Part shown: in pieces, positions 57,031-64,000 of the stretch | How positions within the stretch are numbered: position 1 is the first letter of the stretch | Layout of the letters: every line of letters begins with the position of its first letter | Source: Arthrobacter sp. FW306-07-I | GTDB taxonomy: Bacteria; Actinomycetota; Actinomycetes; Actinomycetales; Micrococcaceae | DNA length: 64,000 bases | Reading direction: 5' to 3' | Assembly: GCF_021800405.1 (NCBI RefSeq) | Contig: NZ_CP084550.1 | Coordinates: forward strand, 1,116,001-1,180,000 | Translations under genes and position numbers: made by a program | Notes under the pieces: model-generated | Database searches by the model: none | What the model was told of the DNA's origin: nothing | The model's input: the letters and a program-made list of their open reading frames with translations, nothing else

Positions 57031-57665
57031 CCGCCACCGACCTCGCCGACGTCGAATACGTCGTCCGCACCCTCGCGCAGACTGCAGTCGATAAGGAAAA
57101 GGAGTTCGGCGACCTGGACGCCGTCGTGGGTGACGGCGACCTGGGCTACTCCCTGGCCCGCGGCTTCGAGAAGGTCCTGCAGGACTGGGACAGCTTCAAG
57201 CGCGACGACGTTCCCACATTCCTGCAGCAGATCGCCCTGGCGATCTCGAGCCGGATCGGCGGCACCTCCGGCCCGCTGTGGGGAACCGCGTTCCTGCGCG
57301 CCTCCGCCGCGGCGAAGACCGTGGACACCATCGACGGCGCCGCAGCAGTCTCCATGCTCCGCGCAGCCGCCGAGGGCATCATGGCCCGGGGCGGCGCGAG
57401 CCTGGGGGACAAGACCCTGCTGGACGCGCTCGTCCCGGCCACCGACGAGCTGGAACGCCAGCTCGCCGCCGGTGCCGGAGCCGCCGAATGCCGGGCCGCG
57501 TTCGCGAAAACCGTCAGGGAATGCGCGGACGCCACCAGCAAGCTCGAGGCCAGGCGGGGCCGGGCCAGCTACAGCGGCGAGCGTAGCATCGGCTCCCCGG
57601 ACGCCGGCGCGATAGCGATCGCCATCATCATTGAACGCATCACCGAGGGCTGGGACCAGCGCTAG
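57027..57665 (+). CDS. dhaL: Dihydroxyacetone kinase L subunit (DhaL-like)
   Basis: A 212-residue DhaL-type nucleotide-binding subunit. The metal/nucleotide motif DAVVGDGDLGYSLARG is near residue 34, and SRIGGTSGPLWGTAFLRA, GGASLGDKTLLDAL and GRASYSGERSIGSPDAGA follow as in the family. It overlaps the HAD gene by 4 nt (ATGA). With DhaK it phosphorylates a ketose such as dihydroxyacetone. No DhaM phosphotransferase subunit is present in this window, so the phosphate donor (ATP or a distant PTS partner) is open. Confidence 0.92.
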   Translation: MTATDLADVEYVVRTLAQTAVDKEKEFGDLDAVVGDGDLGYSLARGFEKVLQDWDSFKRDDVPTFLQQIALAISSRIGGTSGPLWGTAFLRASAAAKTVDTIDGAAAVSMLRAAAEGIMARGGASLGDKTLLDALVPATDELERQLAAGAGAAECRAAFAKTVRECADATSKLEARRGRASYSGERSIGSPDAGAIAIAIIIERITEGWDQR

Positions 57666-57715
57666 CCCTGTTTGTCTTTCCATCAACCTGACCAGCACAA
57701 CGACGTGGAGATCAC

Positions 57716-58711
57716 ATGAAAAAGTTCGTCAACGACCCCAAGCAGTTCGTCCCCGAGATGCTCGAAGGGCTGGCCCTGGCCAACCCCGAGACCCTCAAGT
57801 ACGTCCCCGAATACAACCTGATCATGCGCGCCGACGGCCCGGACCAGAACAAGGTCTCGATCGTGCAGGGCTCCGGCTCCGGCCATGAACCCGCGCACGT
57901 CATGATCGTGGGCAAGGGCATGCTTGACGCCGCCTGCCCGGGCGACGTGTTCGCCGCACCGCCGTTCGACTATGTCTACGAGACCACCAAAATGATGGCC
58001 TCGCCCAAAGGCGTGCTGCTGCTGGTGAACAACTACACCGGCGACAAGATGGTCTTCGACATGGCCCAGGAAATGTCCTCCGCCGAGGGCATCCAGGTCA
58101 GGACCCTCTTCATCAACGACGACGTCTCCGTGGAGGACTCCACCTACACGATTGGCCGCCGCGGCGTGGCCGGGAACTTCTTCGTCATCAAGGCCGTCGC
58201 CGCCGCGGCCGAACGCGGCGCGGACCTGGACGAGGTGATCCGGATCGGTGAGAAGGTCAACTCGGTCACCCGCAGCATGGGCGTCGCACTGACCGCCTGC
58301 ACCCCGCCGGCCAAGGGCAGCCCGCTGTTCGAACTCGGTGAGGACGAGATCGAGATCGGTGTGGGCATCCACGGTGAGCCGGGCCGGCGCCGGGCGGCCA
58401 TGATGAGCGCCAACGAGATCGTCGAGGAAATGCTCACTCCGATCGTCCAGGACCTGCCGTTCGGCGACGGGGACCGCGTGGCACTCATGATCAACGGCCT
58501 GGGCGGAACCCCCATCAGCGAGCTGTACCTGCTCTACGGCCAGGCCCACAAGCGCCTCGCCGAGCAGGGCATCAGCGTCGGCCGTAGCTACGTCGGCGAG
58601 TACTGCACCTCCCTGGACATGGCCGGAGCGTCCATCACCCTGGTCAAGCTCGACGACGAGATCGAGTCGCTGCTCAGGGACCCGGCCGAGATCCCGATCC
58701 GGGTGTTCTAA
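57716..58711 (+). CDS. dhaK: Dihydroxyacetone kinase K subunit (DhaK-like)
   Basis: A 331-residue DhaK-type substrate-binding subunit. The substrate region GSGSGHEPAHVMIVG is near residue 50, and the histidine that forms a hemiaminal with the ketose is His219 in VGIHGEPGRRRA. Length is standard. It follows dhaL by 50 bp with AACGACGTGGAGATC before the ATG. The order L before K is inverted relative to the classical dhaKLM operon. A strong hairpin terminator follows at 58753-58797. Confidence 0.93.
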   Translation: MKKFVNDPKQFVPEMLEGLALANPETLKYVPEYNLIMRADGPDQNKVSIVQGSGSGHEPAHVMIVGKGMLDAACPGDVFAAPPFDYVYETTKMMASPKGVLLLVNNYTGDKMVFDMAQEMSSAEGIQVRTLFINDDVSVEDSTYTIGRRGVAGNFFVIKAVAAAAERGADLDEVIRIGEKVNSVTRSMGVALTACTPPAKGSPLFELGEDEIEIGVGIHGEPGRRRAAMMSANEIVEEMLTPIVQDLPFGDGDRVALMINGLGGTPISELYLLYGQAHKRLAEQGISVGRSYVGEYCTSLDMAGASITLVKLDDEIESLLRDPAEIPIRVF

Positions 58712-58752
58712 AGGACCCTCCCAATCATTGGGGTGGCCAGGGAGTGAAGTAC

Positions 58753-58797
58753 GAAGCCGGAGCCGGCCACCCTTTTCGGGTAGCCGGCTCCGGCTTC
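58753..58797. terminator. Bidirectional terminator between dhaK and pfkA
   Basis: A perfect 15-bp stem, GAAGCCGGAGCCGGC and GCCGGCTCCGGCTTC, encloses a 15-nt loop that can itself pair partly (ACCC with GGGT). It lies between convergent dhaK and pfkA. T-rich stretches (CGCTTTTG) lie a little beyond. Confidence 0.8.
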
Positions 58798-58851
58798 TGT
58801 CCTGGCTCGCTTTTGTAGCCGCTCGTCGCAACGCCGGACGCACCGACTCGC

Positions 58852-59880
58852 TTAGCCGAACAGGTACGTCGCCTCGTCGTAGCGGTCCTGCGGCACCGTC
58901 TTGAGCTTGCCGATGGCTTCGGCCAGGCTCACCCGGACGATCTTGTCCCCCCGCGTGGCGACCATTTTGCCCCATGCCCTCTCGTGGATCGCGTCGACGG
59001 CGGCGAGGCCCAGCCGGGTGGCAAGGACCCGGTCCGTGGCGCTTGGGGCGCCGCCCCGCTGGATGTGGCCCAGCGTCGTCGAACGCGTCTCAATGCCGGT
59101 GCGGTCCTCGATCACCGGGGCGAGCCGCTCGCCGATCCCGCCGAGCCTGGGCCGATTGAAGCCGTCCAGGCCCCGGTCAGCGTGCGGTACCGACATGTCG
59201 GCGGACACGAACCCCTCGGCAACGACCACCAGCGGGGTGCGGCCGCGCCGGAACGGGCCTTCCACCCAGTCGCAGATTTCGTTCAGGGTGGCCGTCTGTT
59301 CGGGGATGAGGATCGCGTGCGCGCTGGTGGCCATACCGGCGTAAAGTGCGATCCAGCCGGCATGCCGGCCCATGACCTCCGCTATCATGCAGCGGTGATG
59401 GGACTGCCCGGTGGTCTTGAGCCGGTCGATTGCCTCTGTGGCGATTTCCACGGCCGTGTGGAAGCCGAATGAGAAGTCTGTGGCGGAGAGGTCGTTGTCC
59501 ACCGTCTTGGGCACGCCGACGATGGGGATCCCCGCGTCGCTCAGGATCTTCGCCGCAGCCATGGTGCCCTCGCCGCCGATCACAATCAGCGCGTCCACGC
59601 CCACGGAGCGCAAATTCGCTTGGATCCGTTCGACGCCGCCACCCTCACCGAGCGGGCTGAAGCGCGACGTGCCAAGGATGGTGCCGCCCAGGTTCGCGAT
59701 GCCGCGCACACTCATCCAGTCCAGGTTGATGGTGCTGCCCTCGACGAGGCCGCGCCAGCCGTCCGTGAAGCCAACAAACTCGTCGCCGTGGACGCGGATC
59801 CCGCGCAGCACGCACGAGCGGATAACCGTGTTAAGCCCCGGGCAGTCGCCGCCGCTGGTCAGGATTCCGATGCGGGCCAT
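58852..59880 (-). CDS. pfkA: 6-phosphofructokinase
   Basis: A 342-residue phosphofructokinase converting fructose 6-phosphate to fructose 1,6-bisphosphate. The start at 59880 follows GCGGAGGTAAGACTG. Motifs: ILTSGGDCPGLNTVIRS at the N-terminus, VIGGEGTMAAAK near residue 100 and GVPKTVDNDLSAT near 121, then MGRHAGWIALYAG. The Gly/Lys pair at the two donor-specificity positions (GGEG and PKTVDND) is the actinobacterial group pattern and is compatible with ATP use; the usual GGDG is GGEG. It is convergent with the Dha operon and divergent from the sensor kinase gene. Confidence 0.92.
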   Translation of the reverse strand: MARIGILTSGGDCPGLNTVIRSCVLRGIRVHGDEFVGFTDGWRGLVEGSTINLDWMSVRGIANLGGTILGTSRFSPLGEGGGVERIQANLRSVGVDALIVIGGEGTMAAAKILSDAGIPIVGVPKTVDNDLSATDFSFGFHTAVEIATEAIDRLKTTGQSHHRCMIAEVMGRHAGWIALYAGMATSAHAILIPEQTATLNEICDWVEGPFRRGRTPLVVVAEGFVSADMSVPHADRGLDGFNRPRLGGIGERLAPVIEDRTGIETRSTTLGHIQRGGAPSATDRVLATRLGLAAVDAIHERAWGKMVATRGDKIVRVSLAEAIGKLKTVPQDRYDEATYLFG

Positions 59881-60095
59881 CAGTCTTACCTCCGCCGTGA
59901 GAGCCGTCCCTGTTGTGATGTTTCGTGTCTTCCACGAAACCACCTATCCAGGAGCGGCGGTATGAGGACTTCCCCGCCGTCGGGATGCGGGTTATCCCGC
60001 ACGCAGACCGGCGTGGGAGGTGCCGTTATGCTGGGACAGATCACCAGTGCACCGCCGCAGGAGCTGCGGCGCACGGTTCGTCAAGGAGGACGAGA

Positions 60096-61970
60096 ATGAC
60101 AGACACCGAGACGGAACCTGACACCGTGATCCGCAGCCTGCACGACGCCGAAGACACGCAGGGCAAGCTGGACACGGTCGTCGCCCTCGCCCGGGACCTC
60201 GCCGGCCGGTTTGAGCTGCAGCCGTTGCTGGCCCGGATCCTGGGCCACGCTACCTCCCTGCTGGGGTGCGCATCGGGGTCGATCGCCCTGGTCAACGAGG
60301 CCAGCGGCACCTACACCAAAAAAGTGGACATCGGCGTCGGATGCCAGGAGGGGCAGACCTTTTCCCTGAAGGAGGGCTTCACCGGCCAGGTAGTCAGCAG
60401 CCGGTCCACCGTCATCCTCGACGCATACAGCAGCATTGAACGCGGGCATATCCCACCGACGGATCCGCGGTGGGACTGCGCCGTAATCGGTGTCCCGATC
60501 CAATGGGGCGAGCAGATCGTGGGCGCCTTCATTGTTTTCGGCCCGGAGCCGGGCCGGGTGTTCACTTCAGAGGAAGCCCGGCTGGCCGAACTCCTGGCCA
60601 ACCATGCCGCAATTGCCTTGGCCAACTCGGAACTGCACTCCAAAGCCTCCGCCCGTGAACTCGAGGCTGCCGTGGCCGCCGAACGCGAACGTGCGGTCCG
60701 CGACGTGCACGAGACCGTTGGCCGGGCCCTTGCTGCCCTGCTGCTCAGCCTGGACGAGGCTGAGAAAGCCAGCCGGCTCGACGGGGCGGAACATGCCATC
60801 ACTCCGCACCTCAGCAGAGCCCGGACCATTGCCCACGATGCCCTGGCCGAGACCCGCCGCACGGTCCTGGGCATGGGCCCGGCCGCGCTCGCCGGCCGGA
60901 CCCTTGATGACGCCATTGCCGCCGAACTGGTATGGGTGGAGTCGATGACCGGCGCCGGAACCCAGCTGAAAGTGATCGGCGAGCCCCGCCCGCTGGCGCC
61001 CGAGATTGCGCACCAGGCATTCAAGATTGTCCAGGAGGCACTGAACAACGTGGTGGTCCACGCGCGCGCCACGACGGTGCGCGCCGGACTGATCTACGAG
61101 CGCGGCGCGCTCGCCATCGTCGTGGAGGACAACGGTCAAGGCTTCGACCTCGCCGCAGCCCACGGTGACCACACCACGCGTCCGTCCGGATGCCTGGGGT
61201 TGCACGGCATGACGTCCCGGGCCGTGCACCTGGGCGGCGACCTGCACATCGAATCCACTTCGGGATGGGGGACCAAGGTGCGGGCCACCCTTCCGGACCG
61301 AGCCCCTGCGCCGGAGGCGTCCGGGCAGCCGCAGTGGAAGATCCTGATTGCCAATGACTATCCGATCATTAGCGCCGGCCTGGTCCGGTTGCTGGGCATC
61401 GCCGAGCCCGCTATTCAGGTCAGCGCTGAGGTGACCTCGGCCGAGCAGCTCTGCGACGCCTACGAATTGCTGCGCCCGGACGTGATTTTGATGGATCTGG
61501 ACATGGTCCACCAGAACACCACCGGGCTTCTTACCCGGATCCACGAGTTCGACCCTGGTGTCGCGGTTGTTGTGCTCACGGACAACCCCACTGTGGAGCA
61601 GGTGCGCTCCGCCCGGCAAGCAGGGGTGCGCGGCTTCATCAACCGGCGCGCGAATGGAGAGACCATGGCCCGCATTATCGTGGCCGCAGGCCAGGGCGAA
61701 GCCTCGATGGAAGGCGAAATCTTCGACCACCTCATCAGCGGCTCCGCTGCCGACGCCGGGTCCGTTCAATTCACGACGCGCGAACGCGAAGTCCACGACA
61801 TGGTCATCCGCGGCATGGCGGACAAGCAAATTGCCCGGGAGCTGGAGATTTCCGTGAAGACGGTTGAGAAGCACGTGGGCTCCATCCTCCGCAAGACCGG
61901 GGCACGCAACCGGACCATGCTGGTGAGCATCAACGCCCAGGAGGCGATTTCCCTGCAGCACTGGCGGTAG
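60096..61970 (+). CDS. One-polypeptide sensor kinase and LuxR-type response regulator with GAF domain
   Basis: A 624-residue protein from the ATG at 60096, preceded by GGAGGACGAGA. Order: GAF domain (about residues 25-185), HisKA_3-type dimerisation helix with the phospho-acceptor His205 in RDVHETVGRALAALLL, HATPase with VEDNGQGFDL near 344, a receiver domain (about 415-530) with Asp467 in VILMDLDMVH, and a LuxR-type helix-turn-helix near 560-612 (MADKQIARELEISVKTVEKH). The receiver lacks the usual conserved Lys; the place reads GFINRRANG. Fusion of NarL-type sensor and regulator in one chain is uncommon. The GAF signal and targets are unknown. It ends just before a strong terminator. Confidence 0.9.
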   Translation: MTDTETEPDTVIRSLHDAEDTQGKLDTVVALARDLAGRFELQPLLARILGHATSLLGCASGSIALVNEASGTYTKKVDIGVGCQEGQTFSLKEGFTGQVVSSRSTVILDAYSSIERGHIPPTDPRWDCAVIGVPIQWGEQIVGAFIVFGPEPGRVFTSEEARLAELLANHAAIALANSELHSKASARELEAAVAAERERAVRDVHETVGRALAALLLSLDEAEKASRLDGAEHAITPHLSRARTIAHDALAETRRTVLGMGPAALAGRTLDDAIAAELVWVESMTGAGTQLKVIGEPRPLAPEIAHQAFKIVQEALNNVVVHARATTVRAGLIYERGALAIVVEDNGQGFDLAAAHGDHTTRPSGCLGLHGMTSRAVHLGGDLHIESTSGWGTKVRATLPDRAPAPEASGQPQWKILIANDYPIISAGLVRLLGIAEPAIQVSAEVTSAEQLCDAYELLRPDVILMDLDMVHQNTTGLLTRIHEFDPGVAVVVLTDNPTVEQVRSARQAGVRGFINRRANGETMARIIVAAGQGEASMEGEIFDHLISGSAADAGSVQFTTREREVHDMVIRGMADKQIARELEISVKTVEKHVGSILRKTGARNRTMLVSINAQEAISLQHWR

Positions 61971-62010
61971 CCCTCCGGCCGCCGTCGGGACGAAATGCGT
62001 CCTGAAAACG

Positions 62011-62053
62011 ACGGTGGTCCGGATGGCAGCACCGCTGCCATCCGGACCACCGT
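62011..62053. terminator. Bidirectional terminator with 20-bp perfect stem
   Basis: ACGGTGGTCCGGATGGCAGC and its exact complement GCTGCCATCCGGACCACCGT flank the 3-nt loop ACC. It lies between the convergent ends of the sensor/regulator gene (61970) and the monooxygenase gene (62098). Confidence 0.88.
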
Positions 62054-62097
62054 GTGGGACACGCCGGTACGCGAGGAAGTCTGGCGTGCCGAAGGGC

Positions 62098-62415
62098 TTA
62101 CTTGACGGCCAGCTCCCCGAGTTCGGACCACCCGTCCACCTTGACGTTCACGATGTCCGGAGTCCGGGACAGGTACGCCGGCAGCTCAGCCGTGGCCTTC
62201 TTGAAGTGCTCCGACTTCACATGTTCGCCGCCGGCCTCGTCATCGCGGAACGCCTCGATCAGGACGTAGGTGTCGGGGTCGGCTAGGGAGCGGGCCCATT
62301 CGAAGAACAGGCAGCCCTCCTCGGCGTTCGTCTTCTCAGTGAAGTCCCTGGAAATCTTCGGCCACGCGTCGGCGTGCTCCGGCTTCACCGGGAATTTTGC
62401 GGTAATGAAAATCAT
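62098..62415 (-). CDS. Antibiotic-biosynthesis-monooxygenase (ABM) domain protein
   Basis: A 105-residue ferredoxin-like ABM protein from the ATG at 62415; a GTG at 62418 is the alternative, and GAGGACAAG precedes both. Features: MIFITAKFPVKPEHADAW at the N-terminus, EEGCLFFEWARSLADP, YVLIEAFRDDEAGGEHVKSE and HFKKATAELPAYL. Such small proteins include putative quinol monooxygenases. It follows the alcohol dehydrogenase gene by 48 bp on the same strand and is probably cotranscribed with it. Confidence 0.88.
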   Translation of the reverse strand: MIFITAKFPVKPEHADAWPKISRDFTEKTNAEEGCLFFEWARSLADPDTYVLIEAFRDDEAGGEHVKSEHFKKATAELPAYLSRTPDIVNVKVDGWSELGELAVK

Positions 62416-62463
62416 CACTTGTCCTCTAGATAAAGCTTCGTGCGGGCTGGTGCGAAACGGGTG

Positions 62464-63498
62464 TCAGGGCACCAGGATGGCGCGGCCACGGACCTTGCCG
62501 GCGTCCAGGTCGCTGATGGCCTGCTGGAAGTCGTCCAGCTTGTACTTCTGGGTGTGCAGCGTGACGGCCCCGCGGGCGGCGAGCGACATGAGGTCCTGCA
62601 GGTCGTTGTAGGAACCCACCAGGTTGCCGATGATGTTGATCTCGGAGGAAATGATGTCGATGGTGGGCACGCTGATGTTTTCGCCGTAACCCACCACGAA
62701 GTAGTCGCCGGCCTCCCGCAGCATCGCAATGCCCTCGGACGTCGCGCCGCCTTCGCCCACGAAGTCGATCAGCACCTCGGCGCCGTTGCCGCCGGTGAGG
62801 GCGCGCACCTGTTCCACCTGCGTGCCGTCGGCGAGGACCCCTTCGTCGGCCCCGATCGACTTTGCCAGCTCCAGGGCAGCCGGGTTGCGGTCCACCACGA
62901 TGATCCGGCTCGGCGTGAGGGCCTTCAGCACCTGGATCCCGATGTGGCCCAGCCCGCCGGCGCCAATCACTACGCAGTTGTCCCGCGGCGTCAGCCGCTT
63001 GGCCGCCTTCGCCGCGGCGTGGTAGGCCGTCAGGCCCGCGTCCGCCAGGGCCGCCACGTCCGCGGGTTCCAGTGAATCGTCGATCTTCACCACGGACCGG
63101 GCGGAGGTGAGGAGGTACTCGGCGTATCCGCCGTGGGTGTCGATGCCGGGGAACCTGCTGTTCTCGCAGTGCACGTCGTCGCCGGAGCGGCAGGCGCGGC
63201 ACAGGCCGCAGGTGATCAGCGGGTGCAGGATCACCTTGTCGCCTTCCTTGACGTTGGTGACGGCGCTGCCGACGGCGTGCACCCACCCCGCGTTTTCATG
63301 CCCGATGGTGTAGGGCAGCTGCACCTGGGACTTTTCCGCCCACTGTCCCTCGAGGATGTGCAGGTCTGTCCGGCACACGCCGGCTCCGCCGATCCTGACC
63401 ACGACGTCCCAGGCTCCGGCCACTTCCGGAATGGGCGCCTCGGTCATCTTCAGGCCTTCGTGGTAGCCGACCACCTGGACGGCTCGCATGGTGTTCAT
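62464..63498 (-). CDS. Zinc-dependent alcohol dehydrogenase
   Basis: A 344-residue medium-chain NAD(P)-dependent dehydrogenase. The catalytic zinc site includes GVCRTDLHILEG near residue 39 and IGHENAGWV near 67. Four structural-zinc cysteines lie in CGLCRACRSGDDVHC near 97. The Rossmann motif is VIGAGGLGHIGIQVL. The ATG at 63498 follows CAAGGAGATCCACCC and overlaps the stop of the upstream gene (ATGA). The protein is related to propanol-preferring and aryl alcohol dehydrogenases; the substrate is not determined. It is intact and differs from BdhA in this window. Confidence 0.92.
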   Translation of the reverse strand: MNTMRAVQVVGYHEGLKMTEAPIPEVAGAWDVVVRIGGAGVCRTDLHILEGQWAEKSQVQLPYTIGHENAGWVHAVGSAVTNVKEGDKVILHPLITCGLCRACRSGDDVHCENSRFPGIDTHGGYAEYLLTSARSVVKIDDSLEPADVAALADAGLTAYHAAAKAAKRLTPRDNCVVIGAGGLGHIGIQVLKALTPSRIIVVDRNPAALELAKSIGADEGVLADGTQVEQVRALTGGNGAEVLIDFVGEGGATSEGIAMLREAGDYFVVGYGENISVPTIDIISSEINIIGNLVGSYNDLQDLMSLAARGAVTLHTQKYKLDDFQQAISDLDAGKVRGRAILVP

Positions 63499-64000
63499 GG
63501 GTGGATCTCCTTGACTGTGAACGGAAGCTGGTGGTGTTGGTCGGCAGGCTCGGCTCCCTCGGGCCGGTCTGTCTGGTCGACGCCGGAGCCGGCGTAGCGT
63601 GTCCGCAGCAGGCCGCGGCAGAAGTGCGCATTGCCGTCGATGGAAATGCGGGTGGAGCGCGCCCGCCGCAGCGCCATCGGCACGTTGTCGGGCGGGTAGG
63701 GCGTGCCGTCATGGTCTACGAGGACGACGGCGGCAGGTTCCGTCGGCAGCCCAAGTGCCGTCCGCCGTCGTACTAAAGCGTCCTTGGTCCGGCCGGCCGG
63801 CAGGTCACCCAGCCGCACCGTCCCGACGCTTTCTTCCGCCAGCGTGGGATCGGCGCGCAGCAGTTCGGTGAGGCAGCGCTCCATCGCGGCGGTGTGGGCT
63901 TTGCGGCGGAAGGTCCACCGCAGCTCCTCCAGGCTGTGCTCGGCCTCGTGGCCGAAGGTGCCCTGGTATCCGGCGTCGGCCGCGAGGCCTGCGTTGATGA
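63495..64000 (-). CDS. Unidentified protein coupled to the alcohol dehydrogenase, 5' end outside the window
   Basis: The frame is open to the window edge and ends with TVKEIHP at a TGA that overlaps the dehydrogenase ATG by 4 nt, so the two are translationally coupled. The visible 168 residues include FGHEAEHSLEELRWTFRRKA, DALVRRRTALGLPTEP and STRISIDGNAHFCRGLLRTR. I do not recognise the family. An internal ATG at 63884 is unlikely to be the start, because good coding continues upstream of it. Confidence 0.7.
   Translation of the reverse strand, partial: INAGLAADAGYQGTFGHEAEHSLEELRWTFRRKAHTAAMERCLTELLRADPTLAEESVGTVRLGDLPAGRTKDALVRRRTALGLPTEPAAVVLVDHDGTPYPPDNVPMALRRARSTRISIDGNAHFCRGLLRTRYAGSGVDQTDRPEGAEPADQHHQLPFTVKEIHP

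Noticed and set aside
60567..61961. A 464-residue minus-strand frame opposite the sensor/regulator gene
   Set aside because: The plus strand has clear domain motifs over the same stretch; the minus frame has none.

Overview
The window looks like a chromosomal segment of a high-GC actinobacterium, most likely Arthrobacter, Pseudarthrobacter or a related Micrococcaceae. The grounds are GC-rich codon usage, an actinobacterial Pgl (BREX type 2) locus, a DhaK/DhaL-aldolase cassette and a Lys-type phosphofructokinase. No rRNA or tRNA gene was seen, so the genus is inferred.

Left part (1-38.8 kb) is a defence island. It opens with a divergent pair: an HTH protein on the minus strand and a PLD-helicase-DUF3427 protein on the plus strand, with an 11-bp inverted repeat between them. 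An IS21 element follows. Then comes one long minus-strand operon, pglW-pglX-pglY-pglZ-brxD-brxHI (31.6 to 9.1 kb), whose genes overlap by about 4 nt. This is a complete BREX type 2 gene set, but three genes are broken. pglX is frameshifted in a run of seven G. pglY is split by an IS481 element that itself carries an IS21 element. pglZ is split by a second IS481 copy. Upstream on the same strand lie three unassigned genes (488-aa protein, 877-aa double-HKD PLD protein, 105-aa protein), and divergently an OLD-like ATPase/TOPRIM gene.

Middle part (38.9-51.5 kb): a stretch of decayed genes (GNAT, PfkB kinase, flavin monooxygenase) contains a 22-bp relic of an IS481 transposase end. Then come an apparently intact butanediol dehydrogenase gene and a complete type I Wadjet operon (jetABCD). 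The Wadjet operon is bracketed by two divergent direct copies of the bdhA 3' end plus its terminator; the second terminator copy is split in its loop by an IS30-like element.

Right part (51.5-64 kb) is mostly ordinary metabolism: a SAM methyltransferase, a frameshifted HNH nuclease, an ORF fusing a DsbA-like and an SRPBCC protein through a 10-bp tandem duplication, a GlcG/HbpS-like gene divergent from an aldolase-HAD-dhaL-dhaK operon, pfkA, a one-polypeptide sensor kinase/response regulator, and a zinc alcohol dehydrogenase operon running off the end.

The strongest signals are: the G-tract in pglX, which recalls the known phase variation of Streptomyces pglX; the fact that pglX is off in a locus whose antitoxin-like partner pglZ is broken; three IS481 ends whose transposase stop codon is supplied by the CTAG target; and the bdhA-end duplication around Wadjet.
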